From an uncultured Clostridia bacterium (GTDB lineage Bacteria; Bacillota; Clostridia; Oscillospirales; Ruminococcaceae), in the NCBI GenBank assembly GCA_944382845.1, contig CALWNN010000002.1, forward strand, positions 1 to 61,802: 61,802 nt of DNA, given 5' to 3'. The translations under genes and the position numbers were made by a program. Below, piece after piece: positions 16,862 to 24,809 of the stretch; the stretch's first letter is position 1; each line of letters starts with the position of its first letter. The notes beneath the pieces were generated by a model. The model saw only the letters and a program-made list of their open reading frames with translations. It had not been told where the DNA came from and did no database searches.

Positions 16862-17122
16862 ATGGAAATATTAAAGGTTTCATCAAGGTCTACGCCTAAC
16901 GCTGTTGCGGGTGCGATATCCGGAGTGCTGAGAACAGACGGAGCTGTAGAGGTTCAGGCAGTGGGAGCCGGCGCTACAAATCAGGCGATTAAGGCTATTG
17001 CTATTGCAAGGGGATACCTTGCTCCCTTGGGCATTGACGTTATATGTATACCGGCATTTGCCAACGTTGAAATAGACGGTGATGAAAGAACAGCAATCAA
17101 GCTTATCTGCGAAGTAAGATAA
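16862..17122 (+). CDS. spoVS: Stage V sporulation protein S
   Basis: 86 residues, the exact family length. The Alba-like fold signature is visible: MEILKVSSRSTPNAVAGAIS, GAVEVQAVGAGATNQAIKAI, and IDGDERTAIKLICEVR at the end. It is needed for late sporulation in Bacillus and probably binds nucleic acid. The start at 16862 follows GAAAGGATGG; the frame extends 27 codons upstream into repeat R3, which is not coding. It follows ymdB, the conserved order. Confidence 0.96.
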   Translation: MEILKVSSRSTPNAVAGAISGVLRTDGAVEVQAVGAGATNQAIKAIAIARGYLAPLGIDVICIPAFANVEIDGDERTAIKLICEVR

Positions 17123-17184
17123 TGAAAGCGAATAAAGGCGGCTTCTGATGTTTTAAGTCGGAAGCCCCTTCGTGTTTTAAAAGA

Positions 17185-17220
17185 AAAGCCCGGAGCAGTG
17201 AGTTCCGGGCTTTGTTTTTA
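17185..17220. terminator. Bidirectional terminator after spoVS
   Basis: Perfect 10-bp stem AAAGCCCGGA/TCCGGGCTTT with an 8-9-base loop, T-rich on the plus side. It separates convergent spoVS and the baseplate-like gene. Confidence 0.85.
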
Positions 17221-17844
17221 CATGACGATGTAAAGTGTATCCGATGACGGAACAGCTATATCATCGTATTCTTCGGAGGTCAGAACTACGATCTCCCTGA
17301 CGTCATCGCTTGTAACAAGATTATCAGGAATACAGCTTTCTACGATGGGAGTGGGATCAAAATTGTCAACAAACGCCTGAGTCTTTTCGTTTACGGCCTG
17401 TGTCGCAATGTCGTCGATGGAGGCAATGGAAGCTTCTATTTGTGAAAGAAGCTGTTCTTTGACATCTGTCGGCAGAAGATCTTCAGTGTTTTCTCCGCAG
17501 ACCTGGATTTCGCCTCCGTCAAATAAAATGATTACTTCATTGTCTGAAGACACCGCTTTCAGAGTGATCTTTAAAGGTCCGGATACCGCTGTAAAATCGG
17601 AGGTTATTTTCCAGTAAAGCTCAAGACCGTTTTCGGTGACGGAAGATGAAAGCATTTGCACCGCGCAAGTCCCCATGCTGTTTACAGCCTCTATTACAAA
17701 TCCGCAGAGGGAAAGATCTGTGCCACCGTAAAACCGCTCTGTGATAATGGTTATTTCGTCAGCATTTTTCTCTCCGTTTCGTATAAGGGTTTTGATAGGA
17801 GATGTAACAAGGGTTTTGTTGTGTGTGTAAAGAGTAATAATCAA
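17218..17844 (-). CDS. Orphan phage baseplate/tail-like protein
   Basis: About 208 residues. The N-terminal 95 residues (YTHNKTLVTSPIKTLIRNGE, then EITIITERFYGGTDLSLCGF) look like the immunoglobulin-like N-domain of BppU-type upper baseplate proteins. The C-terminus VVLTSEEYDDIAVPSSDTLY resembles the LTxEEYDAL...TLYI ends common in phage tail-fibre proteins. The middle is a helical linker. The start is probably TTG at 17844, 6 bases after AGAAAGG; the ATG at 17850 touches the ribosome site. No capsid, integrase or other tail gene is nearby, so it is a stray or domesticated gene. The family call is tentative. Confidence 0.5.
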   Translation of the reverse strand: MIITLYTHNKTLVTSPIKTLIRNGEKNADEITIITERFYGGTDLSLCGFVIEAVNSMGTCAVQMLSSSVTENGLELYWKITSDFTAVSGPLKITLKAVSSDNEVIILFDGGEIQVCGENTEDLLPTDVKEQLLSQIEASIASIDDIATQAVNEKTQAFVDNFDPTPIVESCIPDNLVTSDDVREIVVLTSEEYDDIAVPSSDTLYIVM

Positions 17845-18045
17845 AATCATCCTTTCTTTAAAACTGAAAGCTTTTACGACCCGGAAAAAAGCTTTCTATA
17901 AACAGCCTGAATCAGTGGGAAAGTTGCACGCTTTAATGCAACTCACGATAAAAATTCACAACTGATATTTTGATTTTGTATATTTTCACAAAATTAAACC
18001 GTCTGTTTTATCTGTTTTGACAAGCTGTATTTGCTTATGTAATTC

Positions 18046-18074
18046 TTGACGAGAAAGCGTAAAAGTTTTATACT
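18046..18074 (+). promoter_or_regulatory. Sigma-A promoter of malQ
   Basis: TTGACG (18046-18051), a 17-bp spacer, TATACT (18069-18074). The expected start of transcription falls within a base or two of the 5' end of repeat R4, so the malQ mRNA would begin with the repeat. The 17845-18080 part of the gap is otherwise AT-rich, with a small hairpin GTTGCA/TGCAAC near 17925-17942. Confidence 0.85.
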
Positions 18075-18079
18075 TAATT

Positions 18080-18147
18080 ATAACCAAGTCGCCTATGTCC
18101 CCCTGCCGACTAATCGGCAGGTCTGCCACATTGGTCGGCGATTTAAA
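18080..18147 (+). repeat. Modular leader repeat, short intact copy R4 (malQ leader)
   Basis: Only 68 bp: ATAACCAAGTCGCC, the CCCCCTGCC hairpin (CTGCCGACTAATCGGCAG), a short linker, and GGCGATTTAAAT. As RNA, AAGUCGCC can pair with GGCGAUUU over eight positions, including one G-U, closing the whole element. It ends 33 bases before the malQ start codon. Confidence 0.85.
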
Positions 18148-18180
18148 TAGTGAATAATTCAGGTCTTAAGGAGAGATATT

Positions 18181-19662
18181 ATGAAAACGAAACGCTGTTC
18201 AGGTGTGATAATGCATATTTCAAGTCTTCCGGATAAGCATGGTACGGGAAAAATGGGAAGGGCAGCCTACGGCTTTGCTGACTGGCTTGAAAAAGCAGGG
18301 CAGAGCATATGGCAGATACTTCCCCTTTCTCCTACAAGCTTCGGCGACTCGCCGTATCAGAGCTTTTCTGTTAATGCCGGAAATCCGTATTTTATCGACT
18401 TTGAAACTCTTGAAAAAGAGGGACTTCTCGAAAGCAAGGAATATGAAAGTCTTGATTGGGGAAAGTGCGGCGATATAGATTATGAAAAGGTGTTTAAAAA
18501 TACCTTTCCTGTGCTTAAAAAAGCCTATGACAGGTTTGCAAAAAAGCCTGATATTGAGTATAACAAATTCTGCGAAGAAAATAAGTGGCTTGGCTCTTAC
18601 AGCCTTTTTATGGCTTTGAAGGACGAACACAAGGGCGCTTCATGGGATAAATGGGAAAAGGAGCTTGTATTCAGAAAGCCGTCTGCAATTAAAGCCGCGC
18701 AAAAAAGACTTGCAAAGGAAATAGATTTTTACAACTTTTTGCAATACGAATTTTTCAAACAATGGGAAGAACTGAGGAGTTATGCAAACTCAAAGGGAAT
18801 CGAGATATTAGGAGATATTCCCATTTATGTGGCATATGACAGCGTTGAGGTCTGGGAACGCCCGGAACTTTTTTACCTTGACCGGGATAAAAAGCCTGTT
18901 GAAGTCGCCGGTTGTCCTCCCGACTGTTTTACGCCGCTTGGGCAGCTCTGGGGAAACCCTATTTATAACTGGGAGGAGATAAAAAAAGACGGCTATAGGT
19001 TCTGGATAGACAGAATAGCCGCCGCACAGAAGCTCTACGATATAATAAGGATCGACCATTTCAGGGGCTTTGACAGTTTTTATTCAATTCCCTTCGGAAG
19101 TGAAAACGCAATTAACGGTAAATGGAACAAGGGCGTCGGGATAGATCTTTTCAAGGCGGTAAAGGAAGCATTGGGACAAGTAAATATAGTTGCCGAGGAT
19201 TTGGGTTTTATAACAAAGTCGGTTGAGAGGCTTCTTAAAAAGAGCGGATATCCCGGTATGAAAGTTCTTGAATTCGGTTTTGAGCCGGGAGGGAAAAGCG
19301 AATACCTTCCCCATAATTTCAAAAGTTCAAACTGCGTATGCTACACAGGAACTCACGACAACGACACAGCGCTTGGCTGGGCAAACACTTTAAAGGGCGA
19401 AGAGCTTAAATATGCCAAAGAGATATTGGGAGTTAAAACAAGAAACGCTATGCCCCAAGCAATGATTAAGCTTGCGTGGAGCAGCATTGCAGACAGGGCA
19501 ATTGCGCAGATGCAGGATATTTTAGGCCTTGACAGCAAGGCGAGAATGAATATCCCCTCTACCTTGGGAACAAACTGGAAATGGCAGGCGGATCCTGAGG
19601 ATTTTACGGACGAACTTGCAATAAAGCTTCATAGATTGACGGAAAATTACAACAGGATTTAA
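18181..19662 (+). CDS. malQ: 4-alpha-glucanotransferase (amylomaltase, GH77)
   Basis: 493 residues. It transfers alpha-1,4-glucan segments between malto-oligosaccharides in maltodextrin or glycogen metabolism. Family signatures: HISSLPDKHGTGKMG near the N-terminus, LPLSPTSFGDSPYQS (~45), catalytic nucleophile in IIRIDHFRGFDSF (~D291), acid/base in NIVAEDLGFI (~E338), and TGTHDNDTALGW (~388). AAGGAGAG precedes the start. The last four bases overlap the convergent deacetylase gene. A 68-bp structured repeat forms its leader. Confidence 0.95.
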   Translation: MKTKRCSGVIMHISSLPDKHGTGKMGRAAYGFADWLEKAGQSIWQILPLSPTSFGDSPYQSFSVNAGNPYFIDFETLEKEGLLESKEYESLDWGKCGDIDYEKVFKNTFPVLKKAYDRFAKKPDIEYNKFCEENKWLGSYSLFMALKDEHKGASWDKWEKELVFRKPSAIKAAQKRLAKEIDFYNFLQYEFFKQWEELRSYANSKGIEILGDIPIYVAYDSVEVWERPELFYLDRDKKPVEVAGCPPDCFTPLGQLWGNPIYNWEEIKKDGYRFWIDRIAAAQKLYDIIRIDHFRGFDSFYSIPFGSENAINGKWNKGVGIDLFKAVKEALGQVNIVAEDLGFITKSVERLLKKSGYPGMKVLEFGFEPGGKSEYLPHNFKSSNCVCYTGTHDNDTALGWANTLKGEELKYAKEILGVKTRNAMPQAMIKLAWSSIADRAIAQMQDILGLDSKARMNIPSTLGTNWKWQADPEDFTDELAIKLHRLTENYNRI

Positions 19663-20564
19663 GCCTTATCACCGGATATACGGCTCATAAACTCCTCTGT
19701 TGAAATATTTCCGGGGCGGTTGAATCTTCCCATATTGTAAAGGCACTCCGGGTCGGGAGTAAGATAGTTTACTCTTTCCTCACAGGTTAGACTTGATAAA
19801 AAGCCTGCGCTTTTTATGATTCGCTGTGAGGCTTCGCAGTAAAATCCGTAAGGATAAGTAAAAACCTTCGGTACGATAGAGCAGTTTTGAGAAAGATAAT
19901 CCTGGCAAAGTTTTATATCCCCCAGAAGTGCGCTTCGGTACTCTTCGTAGCTTTCGCCGTAGTTAATAAGACAGCCTCTTCTTTCTCCGTTCAGGTTGTG
20001 CATATCGTAGGTGTGGTTTGCAAACTCCACAAGGGAGGATTCAAATAAAATGTTGATCTTCTGACTTGTAAGATATGAAAAGTCGGAGATGTTTAAACCC
20101 TCTTTGTCCGCTTTTTCACTGTACGAGCCCACAACAGAAACGGTTGCCTTGAATTTATATTTTTCAAGAAGCGGAAGAAGATATTCCGTTAAATTTCCAA
20201 AGCCGTCGTCAAAGGTTATAACAACAGGCTTTTTTGGAAGTTCTCCGCCACAGTGAACAAAATCTATTGCCTGACTTAAAAAAACAGGAGTATATCCGTT
20301 TTCCTTGAGGTATAAAAAATCCTTTTCAAGACTTTCAGGGGTTACCACATAGTCGTTTACCATATTTGTATCCTCGCTTATGCCGTGATACATGATGATG
20401 GGGAGAGACGCTCCCTCCGGCCTTGCGGCTACGGCTTCATACAGGCTGTCTTTGTAAATAAGCGAGTAAATCATATGAAACAGCAAAAGCATTGCCGCAA
20501 GAAGAAATGCGGCATACAAGCTTTTTCTTTCGAGAAAGCTTTTGAAAGAACAAAATTTTTGCAT
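19659..20564 (-). CDS. Membrane-anchored polysaccharide deacetylase (NodB domain, CE4)
   Basis: 301 residues. A single N-terminal membrane anchor (about 13-34) is followed by an extracytoplasmic NodB-type domain: PIIMYHGISED (~50), the metal-site motif VVITFDDGFGN (~113) and VEFANHTYDMHNL (~181). The family removes acetyl groups from peptidoglycan or other N-acetylated glycans. AAAGGAG lies upstream of the start. It overlaps the malQ end by four bases in convergent orientation. The substrate is not predictable. Confidence 0.85.
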   Translation of the reverse strand: MQKFCSFKSFLERKSLYAAFLLAAMLLLFHMIYSLIYKDSLYEAVAARPEGASLPIIMYHGISEDTNMVNDYVVTPESLEKDFLYLKENGYTPVFLSQAIDFVHCGGELPKKPVVITFDDGFGNLTEYLLPLLEKYKFKATVSVVGSYSEKADKEGLNISDFSYLTSQKINILFESSLVEFANHTYDMHNLNGERRGCLINYGESYEEYRSALLGDIKLCQDYLSQNCSIVPKVFTYPYGFYCEASQRIIKSAGFLSSLTCEERVNYLTPDPECLYNMGRFNRPGNISTEEFMSRISGDKA

Positions 20565-20954
20565 AAACTTCTCCTTTTATTATTTTTGTACTATATATAT
20601 TTTCGCTTAGTTGTAAAAATGCAAAAATAATAATCTTCCCTGAGAAGGAATAACACTAAGCTCTGAGATCTCGGTATGAATTTTGCCGATTTGCGATTTG
20701 ATAATTAAATTTTTTTCCAAACGACTTTCTTATACAATAAAATCGGGGAATAATTTGTTGAAAAGTTAATAGTTCTTTTAAAGAAGGGTTGCGCTCGTCT
20801 GTTAAAGCCGGACATTGTTTTTTAAATCGGAATAATTTCTGCCGTGGGCCGGTTCTTAACGGAAAATTCAAAGATTATCCTTGATTTTCCGAGGAAACTG
20901 TGAGAAAATAAAATCAGATAACAATTTGTAAAGAAAATACGTCTGAGTTTGAAT
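20565..20954. other. Gene-free region before repeat R5
   Basis: About 390 AT-rich bases between the deacetylase start and repeat R5. Read on the minus strand near 20600 there is only a weak promoter (TTTACA-N16-TATAGT). A GGAAAA...TTTTCC imperfect hairpin lies around 20860-20890. No convincing coding frame or pfkA promoter of consensus quality is visible. Confidence 0.4.
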
Positions 20955-21091
20955 ATAACCAAGTCGCCCATGTCCCCTTGCCTAAACGGCAAGACTGCAA
21001 TCATTTGGCAGGTTCTGTTCAGTCTTTCAGTGGGGGAAGCCTTTGAGGAGCAAACTGTGACGAGTTGCTTTTCGTCGCAGTGTGATTTAAA
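20955..21091 (+). repeat. Modular leader repeat, copy R5 (pfkA leader)
   Basis: 5' ATAACCAAGTCGCC, then a first hairpin whose stem reads TTGCC/GGCAA where other copies have CTGCC/GGCAG, a compensated change. The TTCAGTCTTTCAGTGGGG module follows, then GAGGAGCAAACTG and an 8-bp stem CTGTGACG/CGTCGCAG (one G-U). It ends GTGATTTAAAT, 56 bases before pfkA. Confidence 0.85.
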
Positions 21092-21147
21092 TATATAAAT
21101 TACAATGACGATAAATATAAGGAATATAAAACAGGAGATGATTTTGT

Positions 21148-22227
21148 ATGAGAAGAATTGGCATTTTAACAAGCGGCGGAGATTGCCCGGGACTTAACGC
21201 AACAATAAGAGGAGCGGCAAAGGCGTGCTATCAGCTTTTCGGAACTGAAAACGTTGAGATAGTGGGCATAAGTGACGGTTATGCAGGGCTTATCAACAAT
21301 ATGTGCAAGGATATGAAGCCTTCGGATTTCTCCGGAATACTCACCCGCGGAGGAACTATTTTCGGCACAAAGAGAACTCCGTATAAAAAGATGAGAGTTA
21401 TTGAAGAGGATAACGTTGACAAGGTAAAGGCTATGAAGGAAACCTATAAGAAACAGCGTCTTGACTGCCTCCTTACACTTGGAGGAAACGGAACGCATAA
21501 AACTGCCAATCTTCTTTCTCAGGAGGGTCTTAACGTTATCGGACTTCCAAAGACTATCGACAATGATATTTACGGTACTTCGGTTACATTCGGATTTCAC
21601 ACTGCCGTTGACATTGCAACAGATGTGATTGACAGGCTTCATTCAACCGCCGATTCCCACGACAGGATAATGGTTGTTGAAATTATGGGAAACAAGGCAG
21701 GCTGGCTTACTCTTTATTCGGGAATAGCAGGGGGAGCGGATATGATAGTTATTCCGGAGATTCCTTTTGACACGGATAAGCTTGCTGAGGCTTGCGTAAA
21801 GCGTGCTCAGTCGGGAAAGGCTTTTTCGATTCTTGCCGTTGCAGAAGGGGCATACGATAAAGAAGAAGCGAAGCTCAAGAAAAAGGAAAGAGCAAGGCTT
21901 CGTGCTGAAAAAGGAGAAGTTACGGCTTCAAACAGGATTGCTAAGGAAATAGAAGCAAAAACGGGAATGGAAACAAGAGTTTGCGTGCCGGGACATATGT
22001 TAAGAGGAGGAAGTCCTTCGGCTTACGACAGAGTTCTTGCAACAAAGTTCGGCGTAAGAGCGGCTCAACTTATAAAAGAGGGCAAATTTGGCTATACGGT
22101 CGCTATGGTAAAGTCTGTTGTTACCGAAAACAAGCTTGAGGATATTGCCGGCAAACCCAAGCTTGTGCCGATGGACGATCAGCTTGTGATAACCGCAAGA
22201 GATATTGGCATTTCGTTCGGCGACTGA
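21148..22227 (+). CDS. pfkA: 6-phosphofructokinase
   Basis: 359 residues. It phosphorylates fructose 6-phosphate to fructose 1,6-bisphosphate in glycolysis. GILTSGGDCPGLNA at the N-terminus, GGNGTHKTA (~112), PKTIDNDI (~134), IVEIMGNKAGWL-type helix (VVEIMGNKAGWLTLY) and PGHMLRGGSPSAYDR (~290). The phosphoryl-donor loop has Gly as in ATP enzymes, but Asn replaces the usual metal-binding Asp (GGNG for GGDG) and Lys occupies PKTIDND as in pyrophosphate or mixed-type enzymes. The donor (ATP or PPi) is therefore uncertain. AGGAGATGAT precedes the start. Repeat R5 forms its leader and a terminator follows. Confidence 0.93.
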   Translation: MRRIGILTSGGDCPGLNATIRGAAKACYQLFGTENVEIVGISDGYAGLINNMCKDMKPSDFSGILTRGGTIFGTKRTPYKKMRVIEEDNVDKVKAMKETYKKQRLDCLLTLGGNGTHKTANLLSQEGLNVIGLPKTIDNDIYGTSVTFGFHTAVDIATDVIDRLHSTADSHDRIMVVEIMGNKAGWLTLYSGIAGGADMIVIPEIPFDTDKLAEACVKRAQSGKAFSILAVAEGAYDKEEAKLKKKERARLRAEKGEVTASNRIAKEIEAKTGMETRVCVPGHMLRGGSPSAYDRVLATKFGVRAAQLIKEGKFGYTVAMVKSVVTENKLEDIAGKPKLVPMDDQLVITARDIGISFGD

Positions 22228-22306
22228 GTTAAAACAACTAATGACAGTTGTGGTGTTTATTTGCAGGGACGATTTTAAGGCTGACGAAAATTTTTATTAA
22301 GAAAGT

Positions 22307-22337
22307 AAAAAGCACAAGGTGAGTAAGCCCTCGCCTT
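22307..22337 (+). terminator. Terminator after pfkA
   Basis: AAAAGCACAAGG/CCTTGTGCTTTT stem with a 14-base loop and T run. The rest of 22228-22438 shows no gene. Confidence 0.9.
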
Positions 22338-22438
22338 GTGCTTTTTTATTTATCCGGAAAAAAATTATCGTCAGCAGTTAATTATAGTGATTTTCAGTTA
22401 ATAGAATTTAATAAATTCATGCGGTTTTCTGCCTTTTG

Positions 22439-22800
22439 TCAGCCAATTGCACTTTCAAATTCTGTCTGAGTCATGCTGTCTATCTGTTCCGGGGTGTAAT
22501 CTTTCTCCACAAGTTCCTTGTACTGGGAATAATTCATCTCAACCTTATTCGGATTCCGGTAAAAGAGGTCCTCGTCCCCTCTGGGTGCAGTTGTATAAAG
22601 AGTTGTGTCATCAGCATAAGTCTCAACAATATCTGCAGGCATCATATAGATATTGGTCGGATCAAAACCAGCTAGAAGATTCAGATACTGCTCCTTTGTA
22701 ATCTGAGCGCCATTATAATTTGTCAGATAAACCTCTTCCGGCGCAAGCTGCTGCATAGGCTTCTGTTCGCTTTGCCCCTTGTTTGCAAGGGTAAAACCAC
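22439..22800 (-). pseudogene. 3' remnant of an unknown gene, cut by repeat R6
   Basis: From about 22756 down to the stop at 22439 the frame encodes 105 protein-like residues (MQQLAPEEVYLTNYNGAQIT ... MTQTEFESAIG). They include acidic, tyrosine-rich helices and two internal segments of the form (Q/S)xxExLxxxx(Y/F). No ribosome site precedes the first Met. The frame continues upstream to about 22800 and then runs into repeat R6, whose sequence supplies an artificial N-terminus. The simplest reading is a truncated gene whose 5' part was lost or displaced at the repeat. I do not recognise the family. Confidence 0.5.
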
Positions 22801-22802
22801 AA

Positions 22803-22899
22803 AGCAAAGCTCCTCGGCGACAGATTGCAATCGTCGCAACGTGATTAAGCACAGCTCCGAAGGAGATGTAATTATCAACGCTTTGCTCCGATTTAAACC
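22803..22899 (+). repeat. Modular leader repeat, 5'-truncated copy R6
   Basis: It has GCTCCTCGG, the GCGAC...GTCGC hairpin, an AGCTCCGAAGGAG hairpin, and the intact 3' signature GCTTTGCTCCGATTTAAA (22881-22898). The 5' signature and first hairpin are missing. It abuts a gene remnant. It is about 200 bases before fhs, but a promoter lies between, so it is not in the fhs leader. Confidence 0.7.
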
Positions 22900-23026
22900 A
22901 TAAATTCCAGATTCTGCAAAGCTGTTTCCATATGCAAGTATTTCGTAAGCTTTAAAGCGTATTGCCTTCAGGCGACACCGCAGTTATTCACTATTGATTA
23001 TTCATTGATGAATGAAAATCTTTTAC

Positions 23027-23055
23027 TTGAAAAAGCTTGCGGAATATGCTACAAT
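23027..23055 (+). promoter_or_regulatory. Sigma-A promoter of fhs
   Basis: TTGAAA (23027-23032), a 17-bp spacer, TACAAT (23050-23055), about 42 bases before the start. The leader is too short for a tetrahydrofolate riboswitch and none is visible. Confidence 0.8.
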
Positions 23056-23096
23056 AAAAGGGATGAATTGAATTTGATATATGGAGGTTTAACACT

Positions 23097-24773
23097 ATGC
23101 TTAGCGATATCGAAATTGCGCAGAATGCGAAAATGAAGACGATAACTGAAATTGCCGCCCGGATAGGGGTTTCTTCCGAGGATCTTGAACCGTACGGTCA
23201 CTATAAGGCAAAGCTTTCCGAGAAGCTTTTTGTAAAGCTCAAAGACAAAAAGGACGGCAAGCTTATACTTGTTACCGCTATCAACCCAACTCCCGCAGGA
23301 GAAGGAAAAACTACAATATCCGTAGGACTTGCCGAAGCTATGGCTAAAATCGGCAAAAACGCTGTCCTTGCACTGAGAGAACCTTCTTTAGGTCCTGTTT
23401 TCGGAATTAAAGGCGGCGCGGCAGGGGGAGGCTATGCTCAGGTAGTTCCTATGGAGGACATTAATCTCCATTTTACAGGAGATATGCACGCTATTACCGC
23501 CGCAAATAATCTTCTTTGCGCTCTTATCGATAACCATCTCCAGCAGGGAAATTCTATTGGCATCGACCCGAGAAGAATTATGTTCAAGCGCTGCATGGAT
23601 ATGAACGACAGAGCGCTGAGAAATATTATCGTCGGTCTTGGAGGAAAAATAAACGGCGTTCCGAGAGAGGACGGATTTCAGATAACAGTCGCTTCTGAAA
23701 TTATGGCTATACTATGCCTGGCTTCCGACCTTTCAGACTTGAAGGCAAGACTTGAACGAATACTTGTAGGATATACTTACGATGGAAGAGCCGTATACGC
23801 AAAGGAACTTGGGGGCTGCGGAGCAATGACCGCCCTATTAAAGGATGCTTTGAAGCCTAACCTTGTACAGACTCTGGAAAATACTCCGGCTATTATGCAC
23901 GGAGGACCTTTTGCCAATATCGCTCACGGCTGTAACTCGGTAAGAGCAACAAAGCTTGCCCTTAAGCTCGGTGATTATACAATAACCGAAGCGGGCTTCG
24001 GTTCTGACCTTGGAGCTGAAAAATTCTTTGACATAAAGTGCAGATATGCAGGTCTTGCTCCTGACTGCGTCGTACTTGTTGCAACAATAAGAGCGCTTAA
24101 ATATAACGGCGGTGTGGCAAAGGATGCACTTACAGCCGAAAACGTCAATGCGCTTGAAAAGGGAATTGTAAATCTCAAGACCCATATTGAAAATATGCAG
24201 AAATTCGGCGTTCCTGTTGTTGTTGCGATTAACAGATTCCATACTGACACAGAGGCTGAGATAGACGTTGTAAAACGGGTTTGCAAAGAAATGGGAGTTG
24301 AGGTTTCACTTGCCGAGGTCTTTGCAAAAGGCGGCGAAGGCGGAACAGACCTTGCTGAAAAGGTTTGCGCAACAATAGAAAAAAGCGGAGAAAAATCTGA
24401 TTTCCACCTTCTTTACGACGAAAAGCTTCCTATCAAGGAGAAAATCGAAACCGTTGCAAGAGAGATCTACAGAGCGGACGGAGTTGTTTATACAAAGCAG
24501 GCCGAAAAGGCAATCGACGAGATAACTGCACTGGGATTTGGTGAAATTCCAATTTGCGTTGCCAAAACTCAGTATTCACTTTCCGACGACCCTGCAAAGC
24601 TTGGAAAACCCGAAGGCTTTGAAATAACAGTCCGCGATGTCAAGCTTTCGGCAGGCGCAGGATTTGTTGTTGTTTATACAGGAGATATTATGACGATGCC
24701 GGGACTTCCCAAGGTTCCTGCGGCAAACAAGATCGACTGCGACAACAGCGGTAATATTTCGGGATTGTTCTAA
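23097..24773 (+). CDS. fhs: Formate-tetrahydrofolate ligase
   Basis: 558 residues. It makes 10-formyl-tetrahydrofolate from formate, THF and ATP, feeding purine synthesis or the Wood-Ljungdahl methyl branch. The N-terminal P-loop is [18 protein letters not shown] (~64). [20 protein letters not shown] (split: [20 protein letters not shown]) follows, then NMTLRAL-like DMNDRALR, and the glycine-rich [13 protein letters not shown]-terminus. GGAGG lies 10 bases upstream of the start. It heads a run of plus-strand genes to rpiB. Confidence 0.96.
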   Translation: MLSDIEIAQNAKMKTITEIAARIGVSSEDLEPYGHYKAKLSEKLFVKLKDKKDGKLILVTAINPTPAGEGKTTISVGLAEAMAKIGKNAVLALREPSLGPVFGIKGGAAGGGYAQVVPMEDINLHFTGDMHAITAANNLLCALIDNHLQQGNSIGIDPRRIMFKRCMDMNDRALRNIIVGLGGKINGVPREDGFQITVASEIMAILCLASDLSDLKARLERILVGYTYDGRAVYAKELGGCGAMTALLKDALKPNLVQTLENTPAIMHGGPFANIAHGCNSVRATKLALKLGDYTITEAGFGSDLGAEKFFDIKCRYAGLAPDCVVLVATIRALKYNGGVAKDALTAENVNALEKGIVNLKTHIENMQKFGVPVVVAINRFHTDTEAEIDVVKRVCKEMGVEVSLAEVFAKGGEGGTDLAEKVCATIEKSGEKSDFHLLYDEKLPIKEKIETVAREIYRADGVVYTKQAEKAIDEITALGFGEIPICVAKTQYSLSDDPAKLGKPEGFEITVRDVKLSAGAGFVVVYTGDIMTMPGLPKVPAANKIDCDNSGNISGLF

Positions 24774-24809
24774 AAAACAGATGAGCAAAAGAAAACAGCG
24801 GAGAAAACA

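Noticed and set aside
17218-18180. A prophage
   Set aside because: Only one phage-like gene; no integrase, capsid, terminase or lysis gene within reach, and no attachment-site repeat seen.
22853-23096. A tetrahydrofolate riboswitch before fhs
   Set aside because: The promoter is only about 40 bases from the start codon, leaving no room, and the conserved elements are not present.
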